A DNA stretch of 64,000 bases from Acidobacteriaceae bacterium KBS 89. Its GTDB lineage: Bacteria; Acidobacteriota; Terriglobia; Terriglobales; Acidobacteriaceae. Below, one piece after another: positions 27,621 to 39,930 of this stretch. The stretch lies in contig KB906754.1 in the NCBI GenBank assembly GCA_000381605.1, positions 517,147 to 581,146 of the forward strand, in the 5' to 3' direction. The notes beneath the pieces were generated by a model that was given only the letters and a program-made list of their open reading frames with translations, made no database searches and had not been told where the DNA came from. Numbering within the stretch: the first letter of the stretch is position 1; each line of letters begins with the position of its first letter. The position numbers were made by a program, and so were the translations under genes.

Positions 27621-27817
27621 GTGGTTGTCCTCCTGGGCAAGCCCCAGCCGCTGTGCAGGCGCCTGCCAGTGCAACGTTTTGAAAACAAATCATCATTCTT
27701 GGATCCAAAGCTGCGGTTTTTCCACGTTCACCAATCTTTGGGTAATTTCGCCGTTTTAACCTCGATGGAATTTGTGAGATACGAACTTTCCGGTCTATCT
27801 AGATCTCCAATATTGCG

Positions 27818-27863
27818 ATGTTAACAATCATCAGTGCAGCAAACAATTACATTTTCCTTGTAG
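27818..27863 (-). promoter_or_regulatory. Box 12 promoter of the 57-residue gene
   Basis: Minus-strand CTACAAGGAAAATGTAAT (27863-27846), 22 nt, then TAACAT (27823-27818). It starts only about 40 bp after the end of the oxalate decarboxylase remnant. Confidence 0.68.
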
Positions 27864-27904
27864 TTGCGAGTTGGATGCATACCAACAGAGCATGCTCCTC
27901 TGGC

Positions 27905-28094
27905 GCTTTTGACTTCGCTTGAATGCCAAGGAGAGCTTTGTTTTCGGGGCCAGGATCGCTTGACGATCGATCGTGTTCCGCCTTTTGGGTGCTCGTTCTC
28001 TCCTGAGCGTTGGACTTCAGGGCGCTATTGCAGCGCTAGCTAGGGCGATGGAACTCATACCCAGAAATGTGCGCCTCGGCGGATGCTCACTCAT
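27905..28094 (-). pseudogene. 5' remnant of a second oxalate decarboxylase gene
   Basis: From an ATG at 28094 the minus strand reads RRTFLGMSSIALASAA, then a TGA stop. In a shifted frame it continues NAQERTSTQKAEHDRSSSDP and GPENKALLGIQ. This matches the twin-arginine leader and linker of the intact enzyme at 32.3-33.6 kb (RRSFLGFSSAALATAA, STQKAEHDHSSSDP). Only the first 60 or so codons survive; both cupin domains are gone. It is a decayed paralogue, separated from the intact copy by the thiamine operon. Confidence 0.8.
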
Positions 28095-28227
28095 AGGCCT
28101 CTCTTTCATGTGCTTGTACATGCTCTGTCACCTTTCAGCTGCTTATTCATAGTGCCCTTCTGATCGAAGGATAGGTTGAAGTTGCCACGCCCCTACAGCC
28201 GAAGCCTACGCCGAGATCAAGCGTGAG

Positions 28228-29088
28228 TCAGGTACCAACTTTCCCTGCAGACTGCGTCTCTCGAGCGAGATGCGCAGCATGATGTGAGTCAAACGTGAAG
28301 GGACGGCCTATTTGGGGCGTGCTGGCGACGGCAGTCTCCTGCGCGCTCATTGGTCCTGCGAGAAAAGCACTTCGACCGCTCCTGATGGCTCCCGTAAAGG
28401 CACTCGCCATCCGAACCGGATCGAGAGCGCGCGATACAGCTGTGTTTAGAAGTACGCCGTCGAATCCCCACTCCATCACCTGACAAGCGTGAGACGGAAG
28501 ACCGATACCCGCATCTACGATAAGTGTGATCTGTGAGGCGCGTTCGCGCAGCTCCCGTAAAGCGCGTGGATTGCGCGGTCCTTGGCCGGTTCCGATGGGA
28601 GCGGCCCATGGCATTAGTACCATACATCCCGCGTCGATGAGGCGTCTGCAAAGAATCCAGTCTTCCGTGCAATACGGCAGAACGTAGAAGCCAAGTTTTA
28701 CAAGTTCAACCGCAGCTTCAACCAAACCGAATGGGTCCGGCTGCAGATTGACTTCGTCTCCGATCACCTCGAGTTTTACGAAGTTGGTCTCAAACAGCTC
28801 CCGTGCCATGCAGGCAGTTTTTACGGCTTCGCGAGCATTGAAACACCCTGCAGTATTTGGGAGAATTGCCCGCTGGCTCTCCCGAATCAAGTTCCAAAAC
28901 GATTGACCAGACTCCTTCGAGCCGGAGATTTGGCGACGGAGAGATACTGTGAGCATAGCTGGGTCCGCGGCTGAGATCGCGTCGGCCAACAGTGACGGAG
29001 AATCATATCGGGAAGTCCCAAGAAGCAGACGGCTTGAAAAACCTTGTCCATACAAATTCAACTGATCTTCCATCTGTGGTTCCTTCAT
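28228..29088 (-). CDS. thiG: Thiazole synthase
   Basis: A 286-residue TIM-barrel enzyme that makes the thiazole phosphate of thiamine from deoxyxylulose phosphate, dehydroglycine and ThiS thiocarboxylate. Recognisable parts: SRLLLGTSRYDS, TVSLRR, LPNTAGC, FVKLEVIGDE with the Schiff-base Lys, VLMPWAAPIGTGQG and IVDAGIGLPSHA. The start follows GGAGG and lies one base after the thiS stop, so the two are coupled. Last gene of the run; an oxalate decarboxylase remnant lies beyond. Confidence 0.95.
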   Translation of the reverse strand: MKEPQMEDQLNLYGQGFSSRLLLGTSRYDSPSLLADAISAADPAMLTVSLRRQISGSKESGQSFWNLIRESQRAILPNTAGCFNAREAVKTACMARELFETNFVKLEVIGDEVNLQPDPFGLVEAAVELVKLGFYVLPYCTEDWILCRRLIDAGCMVLMPWAAPIGTGQGPRNPRALRELRERASQITLIVDAGIGLPSHACQVMEWGFDGVLLNTAVSRALDPVRMASAFTGAIRSGRSAFLAGPMSAQETAVASTPQIGRPFTFDSHHAAHLARETQSAGKVGT

Positions 29089-29089
29089 T

Positions 29090-29280
29090 TCAACCTCCCG
29101 CCGCTGGGTAAACTATTTCGATCCTGTCTCCCGTGGAGATAACGCATTCTCCGTAGGTTCCTCGCGGAATAACCTCATCGTTGTGCGCCACGACAAATGG
29201 TACTGATGGCGAAAGAACTCGCAGTAGGGTGTCGAGAGTTCTGAACTCAGGTAAAGAACAGTTCTTGCCGTTCAGGACAA

Positions 29281-29287
<7 letters not shown>
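29090..29287 (-). CDS. thiS: ThiS sulfur carrier protein
   Basis: A 65-residue ubiquitin-fold sulfur carrier ending in the required Gly-Gly (PAAGG), whose C-terminus is adenylated and thiocarboxylated for thiazole synthesis. It begins with the usual short strand and VLNGKNCSLPEF. It overlaps the end of thiO by seven bases and leads directly into thiG. No thiF-like activating enzyme is present in the window. Confidence 0.92.
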
Positions 29288-32270
<2,983 letters not shown>

Positions 32271-32337
32271 TCACCGTATAAAACTCCAGTGAAAGAATTA
32301 CGTTCGCGCTGTGTTCATTCTTGGCTGCCCCGGCTGG

Positions 32338-33600
32338 CTAGATGACTACCAGCTTCTCCGCCGGGATCTTCATGGCCATCACCTTATCAATGTTCAGGTG
32401 GGCTTTCAGCATTTCGCTGGGCACGCGTCTGAGCCACTGATTCAGAGACACGTCGCTGAATTTCTCAGACGGCATGGTTTCCAGCAGGACTAGATCGGTG
32501 TCACCGGTATTTTCGATGTAATGTGGAGCACTCGCCGGAACATATCCCACATCGTTGGCATTGAAGTCCATCGTGCGGGCGTTGTCGACAGGGAAGAACA
32601 CCGTCATGCGGCCCTTGCCAGCGATGTAGAACTGCCATTCAGATGCGGTTGGGTGCCAATGAAGTTCGCGCATGCCACCGGGTTTAATCGTGACCAAGGC
32701 CGCGGCAATATGTTTCGAAGACGGAAAGTTGCGGGAGTCTACGATACGAACTTCACCTCCCTTGCCCGACTTCGTGGGCTCCATCGATTTCAGGTGGAAA
32801 GTGTATTGGTACTTCGACGCAACAATTTCTCCCCCAATCTCTGCCTTATCCCGCTCTAGGGACTTGGGGAGACTGCCAGGAAAAATGTAGAGTGGTGCAC
32901 CGGGTGTTTTTGAGAAGACACTTGGATCCAGGCCTGTATTCTTTGCCAATACCTCGGGAGGTGTGTGTGCCACCCACTCTGAGAGAAGCATCGTACCATC
33001 TTCCGAGAAGTTGCCCTGATTAAAGACAAGCAGAAACTCCGTTCCGTCGGGGCCGAGCCCTTGAATGGAGTGAGGGTAGCCGGCGGGGAAGATCCAAAGA
33101 TCACCTTCACTCACGTCACCAATAAACATGGTGCCATCGGGGTTCATCACCGTGATACGGGCATTGCCGTAGAGTACATAAGCCCATTCGTCAGCGGTGT
33201 GCCAGTGCATTTCACGATAGCTGCCAGCAGTGAGTCGCATGTTAACGCCGGCGATGTCCTTAGAAGATGGAAGAACTGCTTGAGTCACCTCGTGAGTCCA
33301 CCCACCCTCTTCGACACGCTTCTTGACAAGATCAAAGGAATACCAAATCGGCACGAGTTCGCCGTGATCCGTTGGTGGGGGAGTATTCGAGTTCGGGTTT
33401 TCTGCGAGGAGAGGCTTATTCTCCTGTCCCGGATCGCTCGAGGAATGATCGTGTTCAGCTTTTTGAGTGCTTGCCTTCTCTTGAGCACTCGCAGTCAGTC
33501 CCGCAAATGCCGCTGTTGCTAGAGCCGCTGAACTAAACCCGAGAAAACTTCTCCGCGATGCATGCTCGATAATGGATCTTTCCTTACTGTGATTGCTCAT
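32338..33600 (-). CDS. oxdC: Exported bicupin oxalate decarboxylase
   Basis: A two-cupin manganese enzyme of 420 residues that converts oxalate to formate and CO2. A twin-arginine leader (SRRSFLGFSSAALATAAFAG) directs export of the folded protein. Metal sites are visible in both domains: HWHTADEW with PAGYPHS in the first, HWHPTASEW with PASAPHY in the second. The lid over the first site reads FSEDGT, keeping the Glu expected for decarboxylase rather than oxidase activity, although the rest of the family's SENST lid is changed. It sits between a porin and thiC; a 5' remnant of a paralogue lies at 28 kb. Confidence 0.92.
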   Translation of the reverse strand: MSNHSKERSIIEHASRRSFLGFSSAALATAAFAGLTASAQEKASTQKAEHDHSSSDPGQENKPLLAENPNSNTPPPTDHGELVPIWYSFDLVKKRVEEGGWTHEVTQAVLPSSKDIAGVNMRLTAGSYREMHWHTADEWAYVLYGNARITVMNPDGTMFIGDVSEGDLWIFPAGYPHSIQGLGPDGTEFLLVFNQGNFSEDGTMLLSEWVAHTPPEVLAKNTGLDPSVFSKTPGAPLYIFPGSLPKSLERDKAEIGGEIVASKYQYTFHLKSMEPTKSGKGGEVRIVDSRNFPSSKHIAAALVTIKPGGMRELHWHPTASEWQFYIAGKGRMTVFFPVDNARTMDFNANDVGYVPASAPHYIENTGDTDLVLLETMPSEKFSDVSLNQWLRRVPSEMLKAHLNIDKVMAMKIPAEKLVVI

Positions 33601-33732
33601 CTACGTAACCTTTCAAACGGGAGATATTCTTTAGGGAAGTTCCGTGCCAATTTGCCAAACGATGAAATAGAATTCGTCGCTCTTGTCGGCGCTATCCAGC
33701 GCGCGGACTTCGCGGAAAATGGCTATTACCCC

Positions 33733-35403
33733 TCACCATGTCAAACTCGTGCGGAGAAGAAATACGTCCGCGTGGTGTTCATTGTTCGCCACCCCGGCGG
33801 CCATAGGATTCCAAATGTGTTGATAACTTGGAATCAGCCTGAGCGCCGGAGTGATCGCGAAATCGTAGAAGACCTCGAGCCCGTTCTCGTTCTTCACAGT
33901 GGCTGCGGCTCCTGTGAGCTGTTTGAAGTCATTCTTCAGAGGCTGACTGATTCCATTGTGATAGATTCCTAATCCAAAACTGTCATTGGGACGGCGGTCT
34001 GCGAGGCCATAGGCAAACAACGCTACATTCGCGTCGCGCGTGATAGTGTTGGTTTCCTCCGGAGCATATCCGATGCGCCCGAACAGTCCTACTCCTCTGA
34101 GCGACTGGCCGGTACCAAGTTTCTCGGCGACCGCCTCGGGGCGATCTTTCACGAAGAGATACTGAGAAAAGTTTCCGATCGTAACCCAGCTCTTAGCCTT
34201 GTAGTTGATGGGCAAAGCTTGGGTCGAAGGAGTGCCCAACAGAACTCCGACAGCCTGCGGAACTTCCAACGGCGACAACTGCCCAAATGGTGACGTCAAA
34301 TCGATCTTCGGCTTGTTTGTCCAGTTGGCCTGCGCCCAGGTTTGGCCCGGCAAGTTGCCGATCTTGTATGAAAAGATACCGATGCCATAGATGTTTACCC
34401 GATTAAAGGCATTCGTAGCGAAGTTATTTGCCTGGCTATTCGGATCGTACACGCCGGCAGAAGCTGTTAGCCATTTTGAAGGCGTCCACACCCCAAGCCC
34501 TGCCCACGAAGTGGTGTTGTAAAAATTAAGCGCCATCGGATTTTTGTTGAAGTTCAGGTTTGCAAAATCGTACTTGTAGCTATTACCGAACAAGGTTTGG
34601 TCCGCATGGGTGAGCACGTTGACCTTTCCCAGGATGACGGAGAATTTCGGCGTCAGAGATTGAAACAGGAAATACTCCGTGGGGAGGACATCGTGGACGA
34701 AAAAGGGACCGGGGAAGGCCAGTCCGGTGTACTGCGGCACGGTTGAGCCCACGGTAAAAGTATCTTGCGCTGACGAGCTTCCATTCCTGGCTTCCAAGGT
34801 AATGTGGAATACGCCACCTGGCCAGAGTCCGGCGCGCCCGCTATCCATATTTATTGAAAGCTGGGTGTTTTGTATGAAGGAGCTGCCGGTCTTGAGACCA
34901 CCTGACGCCACGTCTTGATATGCACTCGTTGAGTAAAGATCTACGAAAAATCCATGACGGGCCAGATCTGTTCGCAGTCCGCCCCAATCACCACTCAATT
35001 GAGTGCGATAGCGAAGACCTTTCGAGTCGGTTCCCGGCAACCCGAACACGGGTCCGTTGTTGAAGAATGGCAGGAGGGACGGGACCAAGTTGGCGACGGA
35101 TGCTTTTTTTGTTGGAACCGGCCCCCAGGGGTCAGCTGCACCTGAGCCGGATGGCGTAGTTTTTTTCCCGATCAGACCATTGTCGTAAGTTGAATTGGCG
35201 ATCTCGTTCTGAGCTACAGACACATCCGCCATCGTTGGCGCGCCGGAGCTATTGGGTGGCGCAGATACGACATCTGCCACTGACTGCCCGTCCATGTTGA
35301 GGGCCTGGCCAAACACCGTGTTTTGGACGCACGGCGCCAGAAGTGCAAATGTGAAAAGTGCAATCCTTCCGGCGCCGTTTCTGAGCATCTTTTTGAACAT
35401 CAT
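33733..35403 (-). CDS. OprB-type carbohydrate-selective porin
   Basis: An outer-membrane beta-barrel of about 556 residues. The ATG at 35403 follows AAGGA and starts a signal peptide (ALFTFALLAPCVQNTVFGQ); an in-frame start at 35469 would overlap the decarboxylase gene. The OprB core is seen in RTQLSGDWGGLRTDLARHGF, IDLYSTSAYQ-like sequence and many alternating strands, ending in an aromatic residue (LRTSLTW) as barrels do. It should pass small solutes, perhaps the substrate of the decarboxylase next to it, which begins only 22 bp upstream. OprB proteins also carry non-sugar solutes. Confidence 0.88.
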   Translation of the reverse strand: MMFKKMLRNGAGRIALFTFALLAPCVQNTVFGQALNMDGQSVADVVSAPPNSSGAPTMADVSVAQNEIANSTYDNGLIGKKTTPSGSGAADPWGPVPTKKASVANLVPSLLPFFNNGPVFGLPGTDSKGLRYRTQLSGDWGGLRTDLARHGFFVDLYSTSAYQDVASGGLKTGSSFIQNTQLSINMDSGRAGLWPGGVFHITLEARNGSSSAQDTFTVGSTVPQYTGLAFPGPFFVHDVLPTEYFLFQSLTPKFSVILGKVNVLTHADQTLFGNSYKYDFANLNFNKNPMALNFYNTTSWAGLGVWTPSKWLTASAGVYDPNSQANNFATNAFNRVNIYGIGIFSYKIGNLPGQTWAQANWTNKPKIDLTSPFGQLSPLEVPQAVGVLLGTPSTQALPINYKAKSWVTIGNFSQYLFVKDRPEAVAEKLGTGQSLRGVGLFGRIGYAPEETNTITRDANVALFAYGLADRRPNDSFGLGIYHNGISQPLKNDFKQLTGAAATVKNENGLEVFYDFAITPALRLIPSYQHIWNPMAAGVANNEHHADVFLLRTSLTW

Positions 35404-35425
35404 CTGTTCCTTCATTGAGTTGAAG

Positions 35426-37102
35426 CTAGTCCAAGTCCGCCACCAGTGGCCGGAGCTGATGCGCGACACGAATGGCGATCACGGTAGGCCCATCGGCTTT
35501 GAGAGCCGCCTTGAAAGCTGCCTTGATTTCCTCTGTTGTGTTAGCGGCCACTCCCACGCAACCAAAAGCCTTGGCCGTTGCGACGATATCGAGTCCCGGT
35601 AGATCAAGCGCAGGTACGTTGGGAGTTTTCTCAAGAACTGCAAACTCTTTGAGGATGGCGTACTCGTCGTTGCACGGGACAATATAGATAAGCTTGAGTT
35701 TTTGCCGGGCAGCCGTGTAAAGACTTTGCACTGAATACTGCAGAGCTCCATCCCCGATGGCAGCGATGACTGGGCGCCCGGTTCCCATCTTCTTCTGGGC
35801 AATCGCAACGCCAACTGCTGCCGGCTCTCCCCACCCAAGTCCACCACTCGCGAAGGTGTAGTACGAGCCAGGGTCGTTGATTGGCCAGTACTGGGCGAGA
35901 TCCGCAAAATTAGAAGCCGTTTCGTTCACCAGAATGGCATTCGCGGGCCTCAACTCGCTCAACGCGGCGAATGCCTCAAGTGCCGTCAAAGGGCTGTTCG
36001 GTGGCGATGGAAGTTTTCGTTCAATGTGTGTTGCCGTAGGAGCCGGCCGCGACTTCACTTCCGGGATGGCACCATTCAATGCCTCCAGGGCCAGCTTCGC
36101 GTCGGCCAACAGGCTGTCTCCGACGATAGCGGCAGCCGCATCGTACGGGTCATTGGTGATCTGCAAGAGCTCAGCACCCTCAGGAAGGTAGTCTCCTCCA
36201 ACGTAGGGGTAATACCGGAAGACCTGGGCTCCCACCACAATGATTAGGTCATGGCCGCGAAGCTTCTTGCTCAGTGGTCCAATCGCAAACGGGGTCATAC
36301 CGCGAAACTGAGGGTGAGTTTGGGGGAAGGATGCTTTGTCAGATAGCGGCGACATATACACCGGAGCTCTCAAGCGTTCCGCAAATTCGATACCCGCATC
36401 CCAAGCGCCTGCGCGCTCGATCTCAGGACCGTAAATCAACACTGGATTCTTGCTCTTCCGAATTTTTTCGGCAAACTGAGCCAGCCGCTCAGGGTCTGGC
36501 GAGCAACGCAAACTCGCAGTTCGAACCGCCGCCTCTCCTAGAGCTGGCTGATCCCAGTCATCCAACGGGATTGATACGAACACTGGGCCTGCAGGCGGCT
36601 GGAGAGCGACGGTATACGCTCTCATGATTGCTCCGGGTACGTCTTGCGCCCTTACTGGCTGATATGCCCACTTAACCCAAGGCCGCGGTAGAGTCGTCTC
36701 GTCCCGGTTAGTAAGATATGGATCGCAAAGGATCATCTCCCGCGTCTGCTGGCCAGCGGTAATAATGAGAGGCGTTTTATTCTGGAAAGCGGTCATGATG
36801 TTGCCCATGCCGTTCCCCGTTCCCGCTGACGTGTGCAGATTCAAGAGCGCTGGCTTTCCTGTAGCTTGAGCAAAACCGTCTGCCATGGCGACAGCGGTTG
36901 CCTCTTGCAGGCCGAGTACATATTCGAAATCCGAGGGGAAATTTTTCAGAAACGGCTGCTCTGTCGACCCCGGATTTCCGAAAATGGTTGTCAACCCTAA
37001 CTTCCGCAGGAGGTTGTAGGTGGCTTCCCAGACGGTAGGCTGAGTTTCACGTCGCTCATCCTTGAGCGCTTCCAGAACTTCGGTTTGACTTTTTGTGCTC
37101 AT
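35426..37102 (-). CDS. ThDP-dependent 2-oxoacid decarboxylase, benzoylformate-decarboxylase-like
   Basis: From the ATG at 37102 (AAGGAG upstream) the protein has 558 residues and three ThDP-enzyme domains: Pyr (TIFGNPGSTEQPFL, catalytic Glu in LGLQEATAVAMADG), central (PVLIYGPEIERAGA) and PP (IGDGALQYSVQSL with the GDG...N-type metal site). GNPGSTEQPFL resembles benzoylformate decarboxylase more than acetolactate synthase. LNLHTSAGTGNGMG supports this, as that family uses a His in this position. The true substrate is open. It leads the run decarboxylase, porin, oxalate decarboxylase, thiCOSG, tying a ThDP enzyme to ThDP synthesis. Confidence 0.85.
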   Translation of the reverse strand: MSTKSQTEVLEALKDERRETQPTVWEATYNLLRKLGLTTIFGNPGSTEQPFLKNFPSDFEYVLGLQEATAVAMADGFAQATGKPALLNLHTSAGTGNGMGNIMTAFQNKTPLIITAGQQTREMILCDPYLTNRDETTLPRPWVKWAYQPVRAQDVPGAIMRAYTVALQPPAGPVFVSIPLDDWDQPALGEAAVRTASLRCSPDPERLAQFAEKIRKSKNPVLIYGPEIERAGAWDAGIEFAERLRAPVYMSPLSDKASFPQTHPQFRGMTPFAIGPLSKKLRGHDLIIVVGAQVFRYYPYVGGDYLPEGAELLQITNDPYDAAAAIVGDSLLADAKLALEALNGAIPEVKSRPAPTATHIERKLPSPPNSPLTALEAFAALSELRPANAILVNETASNFADLAQYWPINDPGSYYTFASGGLGWGEPAAVGVAIAQKKMGTGRPVIAAIGDGALQYSVQSLYTAARQKLKLIYIVPCNDEYAILKEFAVLEKTPNVPALDLPGLDIVATAKAFGCVGVAANTTEEIKAAFKAALKADGPTVIAIRVAHQLRPLVADLD

Positions 37103-37421
37103 TTTCCAAATCTCCTTATGCGGTGTCCGACTCTTCGGTGTTCGATCGTCACGAAGTACTTCTGTAGTGCTGAAGAATCGTGACAAGTTCTCTCAATTTT
37201 GAGAATGTGAGGAACGGTGAGCACACGGTGATGGGTCTTCCGGCCTCGTCGGTATCGAATCCGCGGCACCGGGAATTCACCGCGCAGAGACATCCAGAGC
37301 AAGCAATCCAGATGGCTGGAAAGGCCCTTAGGGAAGCCGACTTCGAGCGAGGATTATGAGATCTGTATCTAGCTCACTGTCGTGGGCAAGTATCGCCGAT
37401 TACCCAGGCTCCCATAGCGGC

Positions 37422-38327
37422 CTAATGCGGTAGGTTTCGTTGGGATCCCATGGTCTTCGCGTAAGCTTTACTGAACTCAACTCCCCAGAAGAACAGTTGT
37501 GCTGAGTAATAGACCCATAAAAACACGACAATCGGCGAGCCAGCAGCACTGTACGTTGACCCGAAGTTTGCATTTTCGAAGTACATTTCCATGAGCTGCT
37601 TACCAACCATAAACAGCAATGAGGTGAACAGAGCTGCAAGAGAGACGTCTTCCCACTTCAACATAACGTCCGGAACAATCTTGTAAAAGACGGCAAAGAG
37701 CGTCGTTATAACGAGATATAGGGCCGCAAATGTGGCATTCCGCGGCACAGCGATCCTCATCGCAGTGATCCACGTGCTCAACGCCATAAGAACGAGCAGC
37801 AGGAAACCTATGCCCAGCACTATCGCGAACGAATAAATTCGGTCACGGATCAGTCGACAGATGCCTACGGTCTGGTCTCGATTGAAGGCGAGAGGAACAT
37901 TCCAAATAGTGTTCATCGCGTCGCGCAGCTCTACGAACATGGAGGACGCTCCAAAAGCCAGGGTCGCCAGGAAGAACAGAGTCGTAATGACACCTGTGCG
38001 TGGCTTGTAGTCCGCTCCGATTAGTTCCCGAACTGCTCCCGATACGTCAAACCCCATCACGCCTCGGATTACCGAACCTAGGCGGTCCTCCACGGCCTGC
38101 TGTCCAGAAAATACATTGGCTAAGGCTACGACTAAGACAATGATGGGCCCCAGGGACAACAACGTATAAAACGCAAGGGAAGCGCTGAGGCGTGGGCCAT
38201 TATCGTTAATCCACTCACGCGATGCGCACGTGAGCATCTCTGGCAAGGCTTTGAGCAGAATTAATGAGGACCTACCAGTCTGGCGAAAAGCGCTTCGCAC
38301 GGATGGTTTTGACTTTATGCCCATCAA
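37422..38327 (-). CDS. YihY/BrkB-family inner membrane protein
   Basis: A 301-residue protein with six or so membrane helices and the family marks INDNGPRLSASLAFYTLLSLGP, FGASSMFVELRDAMNTIWNV and a late GSTYSAAGSPIVVFLWVYYSAQLFFWGVEF. The function of YihY proteins is unsettled; the RNase BN label sometimes given is incorrect. It stands alone: the gap to the next gene upstream is 97 bp, and to the decarboxylase gene it is about 320 bp. Confidence 0.9.
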   Translation of the reverse strand: MMGIKSKPSVRSAFRQTGRSSLILLKALPEMLTCASREWINDNGPRLSASLAFYTLLSLGPIIVLVVALANVFSGQQAVEDRLGSVIRGVMGFDVSGAVRELIGADYKPRTGVITTLFFLATLAFGASSMFVELRDAMNTIWNVPLAFNRDQTVGICRLIRDRIYSFAIVLGIGFLLLVLMALSTWITAMRIAVPRNATFAALYLVITTLFAVFYKIVPDVMLKWEDVSLAALFTSLLFMVGKQLMEMYFENANFGSTYSAAGSPIVVFLWVYYSAQLFFWGVEFSKAYAKTMGSQRNLPH

Positions 38328-38424
38328 ACTTTAGCCGGTAAACTTAAGTGCAATTTGTCATATTAATGAGTATGGAAAGAGAGACTTGATAGGGAAAACG
38401 CGCTTCCTTCTAACTCTCGCTCTG

Positions 38425-39399
38425 TCAAGATACCCTTCTTAGTGCCAATGATGGCGCCGGCCCGCCACTCAGCGCAGCATCAATGTTGTCGAGTGCAACC
38501 ATGCCCATATTCGTCCTGCTCTCGACGGTTGCACTGCCGATATGCGGTAGCAAAAAGACATTCTTGAGCTCAGCGTAGCTGGGATTGAGCTTTGGTTCCC
38601 CCTCGAACACATCGAGACCGGCTGCAGCAAGATGGCCGCTCTTGAGAGCAGCAATCAAATCGTCATCAACGATCAGGCCGCCACGGGCAGTGTTCACCAC
38701 AATCGCTCCTTGCGGCAGAAGGGCGATCGTTCTTGCATTGAGGAAGTGATGGGTCTTCTCCGTCTCGGGGGCATTTAGGCTCAGGAATTGACTCATACCG
38801 AGAAGCTCCAATGGATCGAAATGAAAGACAGCATCGCCCACTTTTTCTGCTGGAAGCGGCTGCGGATTTGAGTAATGAATCTTCATGCCGAACGCCCGAG
38901 CACGCTTCGCAACAGCCTGACCAATTCGTCCCATACCAAAAATTCCGAGGGTCTTCCCTGTCATCTGCCAGCCTAGAAGTACGGCAGCACGAGGGACAGT
39001 CCATTCACCGGTTCTAATCAAATCTTGTGCCTCGAATGCTCTGCGACTAGCGCCAATTAGCAACAACATGGCTATGTCCGCCGTTGCGTCAGTCACTTCG
39101 GCAGGGGTATATCCAATTGCGATATTTCTCTCCGCCGCGGCGTGCATATCGATCTGGTCTACGCCAACGGAATATGTTGAGATCACCTTGACCGAGGGCG
39201 AGACCCGTCTGAAGAAATCCGCATCGAGCATGTCGAATGGCGTGATCAGGATTGCGTCTGCGCCATCCGCAGCGGTGAGGAGTTCTTCACGCGTGAAGGA
39301 TTCTCCATTCCCTTTGCGCCGGACCTCGTATTCGTTATTGATCCGGGTCTCAACTGGCTTGATGAAATGCGACGTTACCACCAACACTGGCTTTTTCAT
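38425..39399 (-). CDS. D-isomer-specific 2-hydroxyacid dehydrogenase
   Basis: A 324-residue NAD(P)-linked reductase. The Rossmann motif is GMGRIGQAVAKRA and the catalytic triad is Arg in NTARGGLI, Glu in DVFEGEP and His in LLPHIGSAT. The overall style is near glyoxylate/hydroxypyruvate reductases (GyaR type). It is the last gene of the operon that includes the outer-membrane protein, quinone reductase and tautomerase. With an oxalate decarboxylase and a ThDP decarboxylase nearby, glyoxylate or a related 2-oxoacid is a reasonable guess for the substrate, but only a guess. Confidence 0.9.
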   Translation of the reverse strand: MKKPVLVVTSHFIKPVETRINNEYEVRRKGNGESFTREELLTAADGADAILITPFDMLDADFFRRVSPSVKVISTYSVGVDQIDMHAAAERNIAIGYTPAEVTDATADIAMLLLIGASRRAFEAQDLIRTGEWTVPRAAVLLGWQMTGKTLGIFGMGRIGQAVAKRARAFGMKIHYSNPQPLPAEKVGDAVFHFDPLELLGMSQFLSLNAPETEKTHHFLNARTIALLPQGAIVVNTARGGLIVDDDLIAALKSGHLAAAGLDVFEGEPKLNPSYAELKNVFLLPHIGSATVESRTNMGMVALDNIDAALSGGPAPSLALRRVS

Positions 39400-39531
39400 G
39401 AACTGTGTCCTCCCAAGAGCTTGTTGTTCTCATCCGTTTTGACACATGGAATATTGCCAGCATCCGCGCGAGCAAAGGCTAGCTCACGGCGGCCATAAAC
39501 TAAGCCAGCCGAAGAGATAACGGAAGAGAGC

Positions 39532-39906
39532 CTACTCGTGTCCTACCGTTTCCATGATCATTCCCATCTCCATCGCGTTGCTTGCGGGAATTTCTTGAAG
39601 ACTTATCGCAAGTTGATCATTTGCGATACCAGTCAGCCTCTGAAACATGGCCCACAACTGCTTAAGCATTTCCGCCTTTTCATCGACGGCATGACCATTT
39701 CGCAGGATGCAATTCAGAGCCCCAGTCGAAGCCCTGTCCCCAGCGGTATATCCGGCCCCCTTTGGATAAGAGAGAAAGATTACCCGGACGAAGTTTTCGG
39801 GGACCTTCATGACGCCGCTGTGTATCCGTGTAATCTCCTTTGCGATTTTCGCTTTAGTTTCATCGGATATGAAACCCTCTTCAGTGATCGCGGTATATAA
39901 AGGCAT
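39532..39906 (-). CDS. Tautomerase-family protein
   Basis: A 124-residue protein starting Met-Pro, so Pro becomes the N-terminal catalytic base after Met removal. Two similar halves suggest the duplicated 4-oxalocrotonate-tautomerase fold (MPLYTAITEEGFISDETK; NFVRVIFLSYPKGAGYTAG). The size fits cis-CaaD or malonate-semialdehyde decarboxylase relatives, whose exact reaction cannot be told apart by eye. It lies 24 bp after the quinone reductase gene and is co-directional with the dehydrogenase. Confidence 0.85.
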   Translation of the reverse strand: MPLYTAITEEGFISDETKAKIAKEITRIHSGVMKVPENFVRVIFLSYPKGAGYTAGDRASTGALNCILRNGHAVDEKAEMLKQLWAMFQRLTGIANDQLAISLQEIPASNAMEMGMIMETVGHE

Positions 39907-39930
39907 TCTTTCCCTCCAGTGGTTGTGTAT

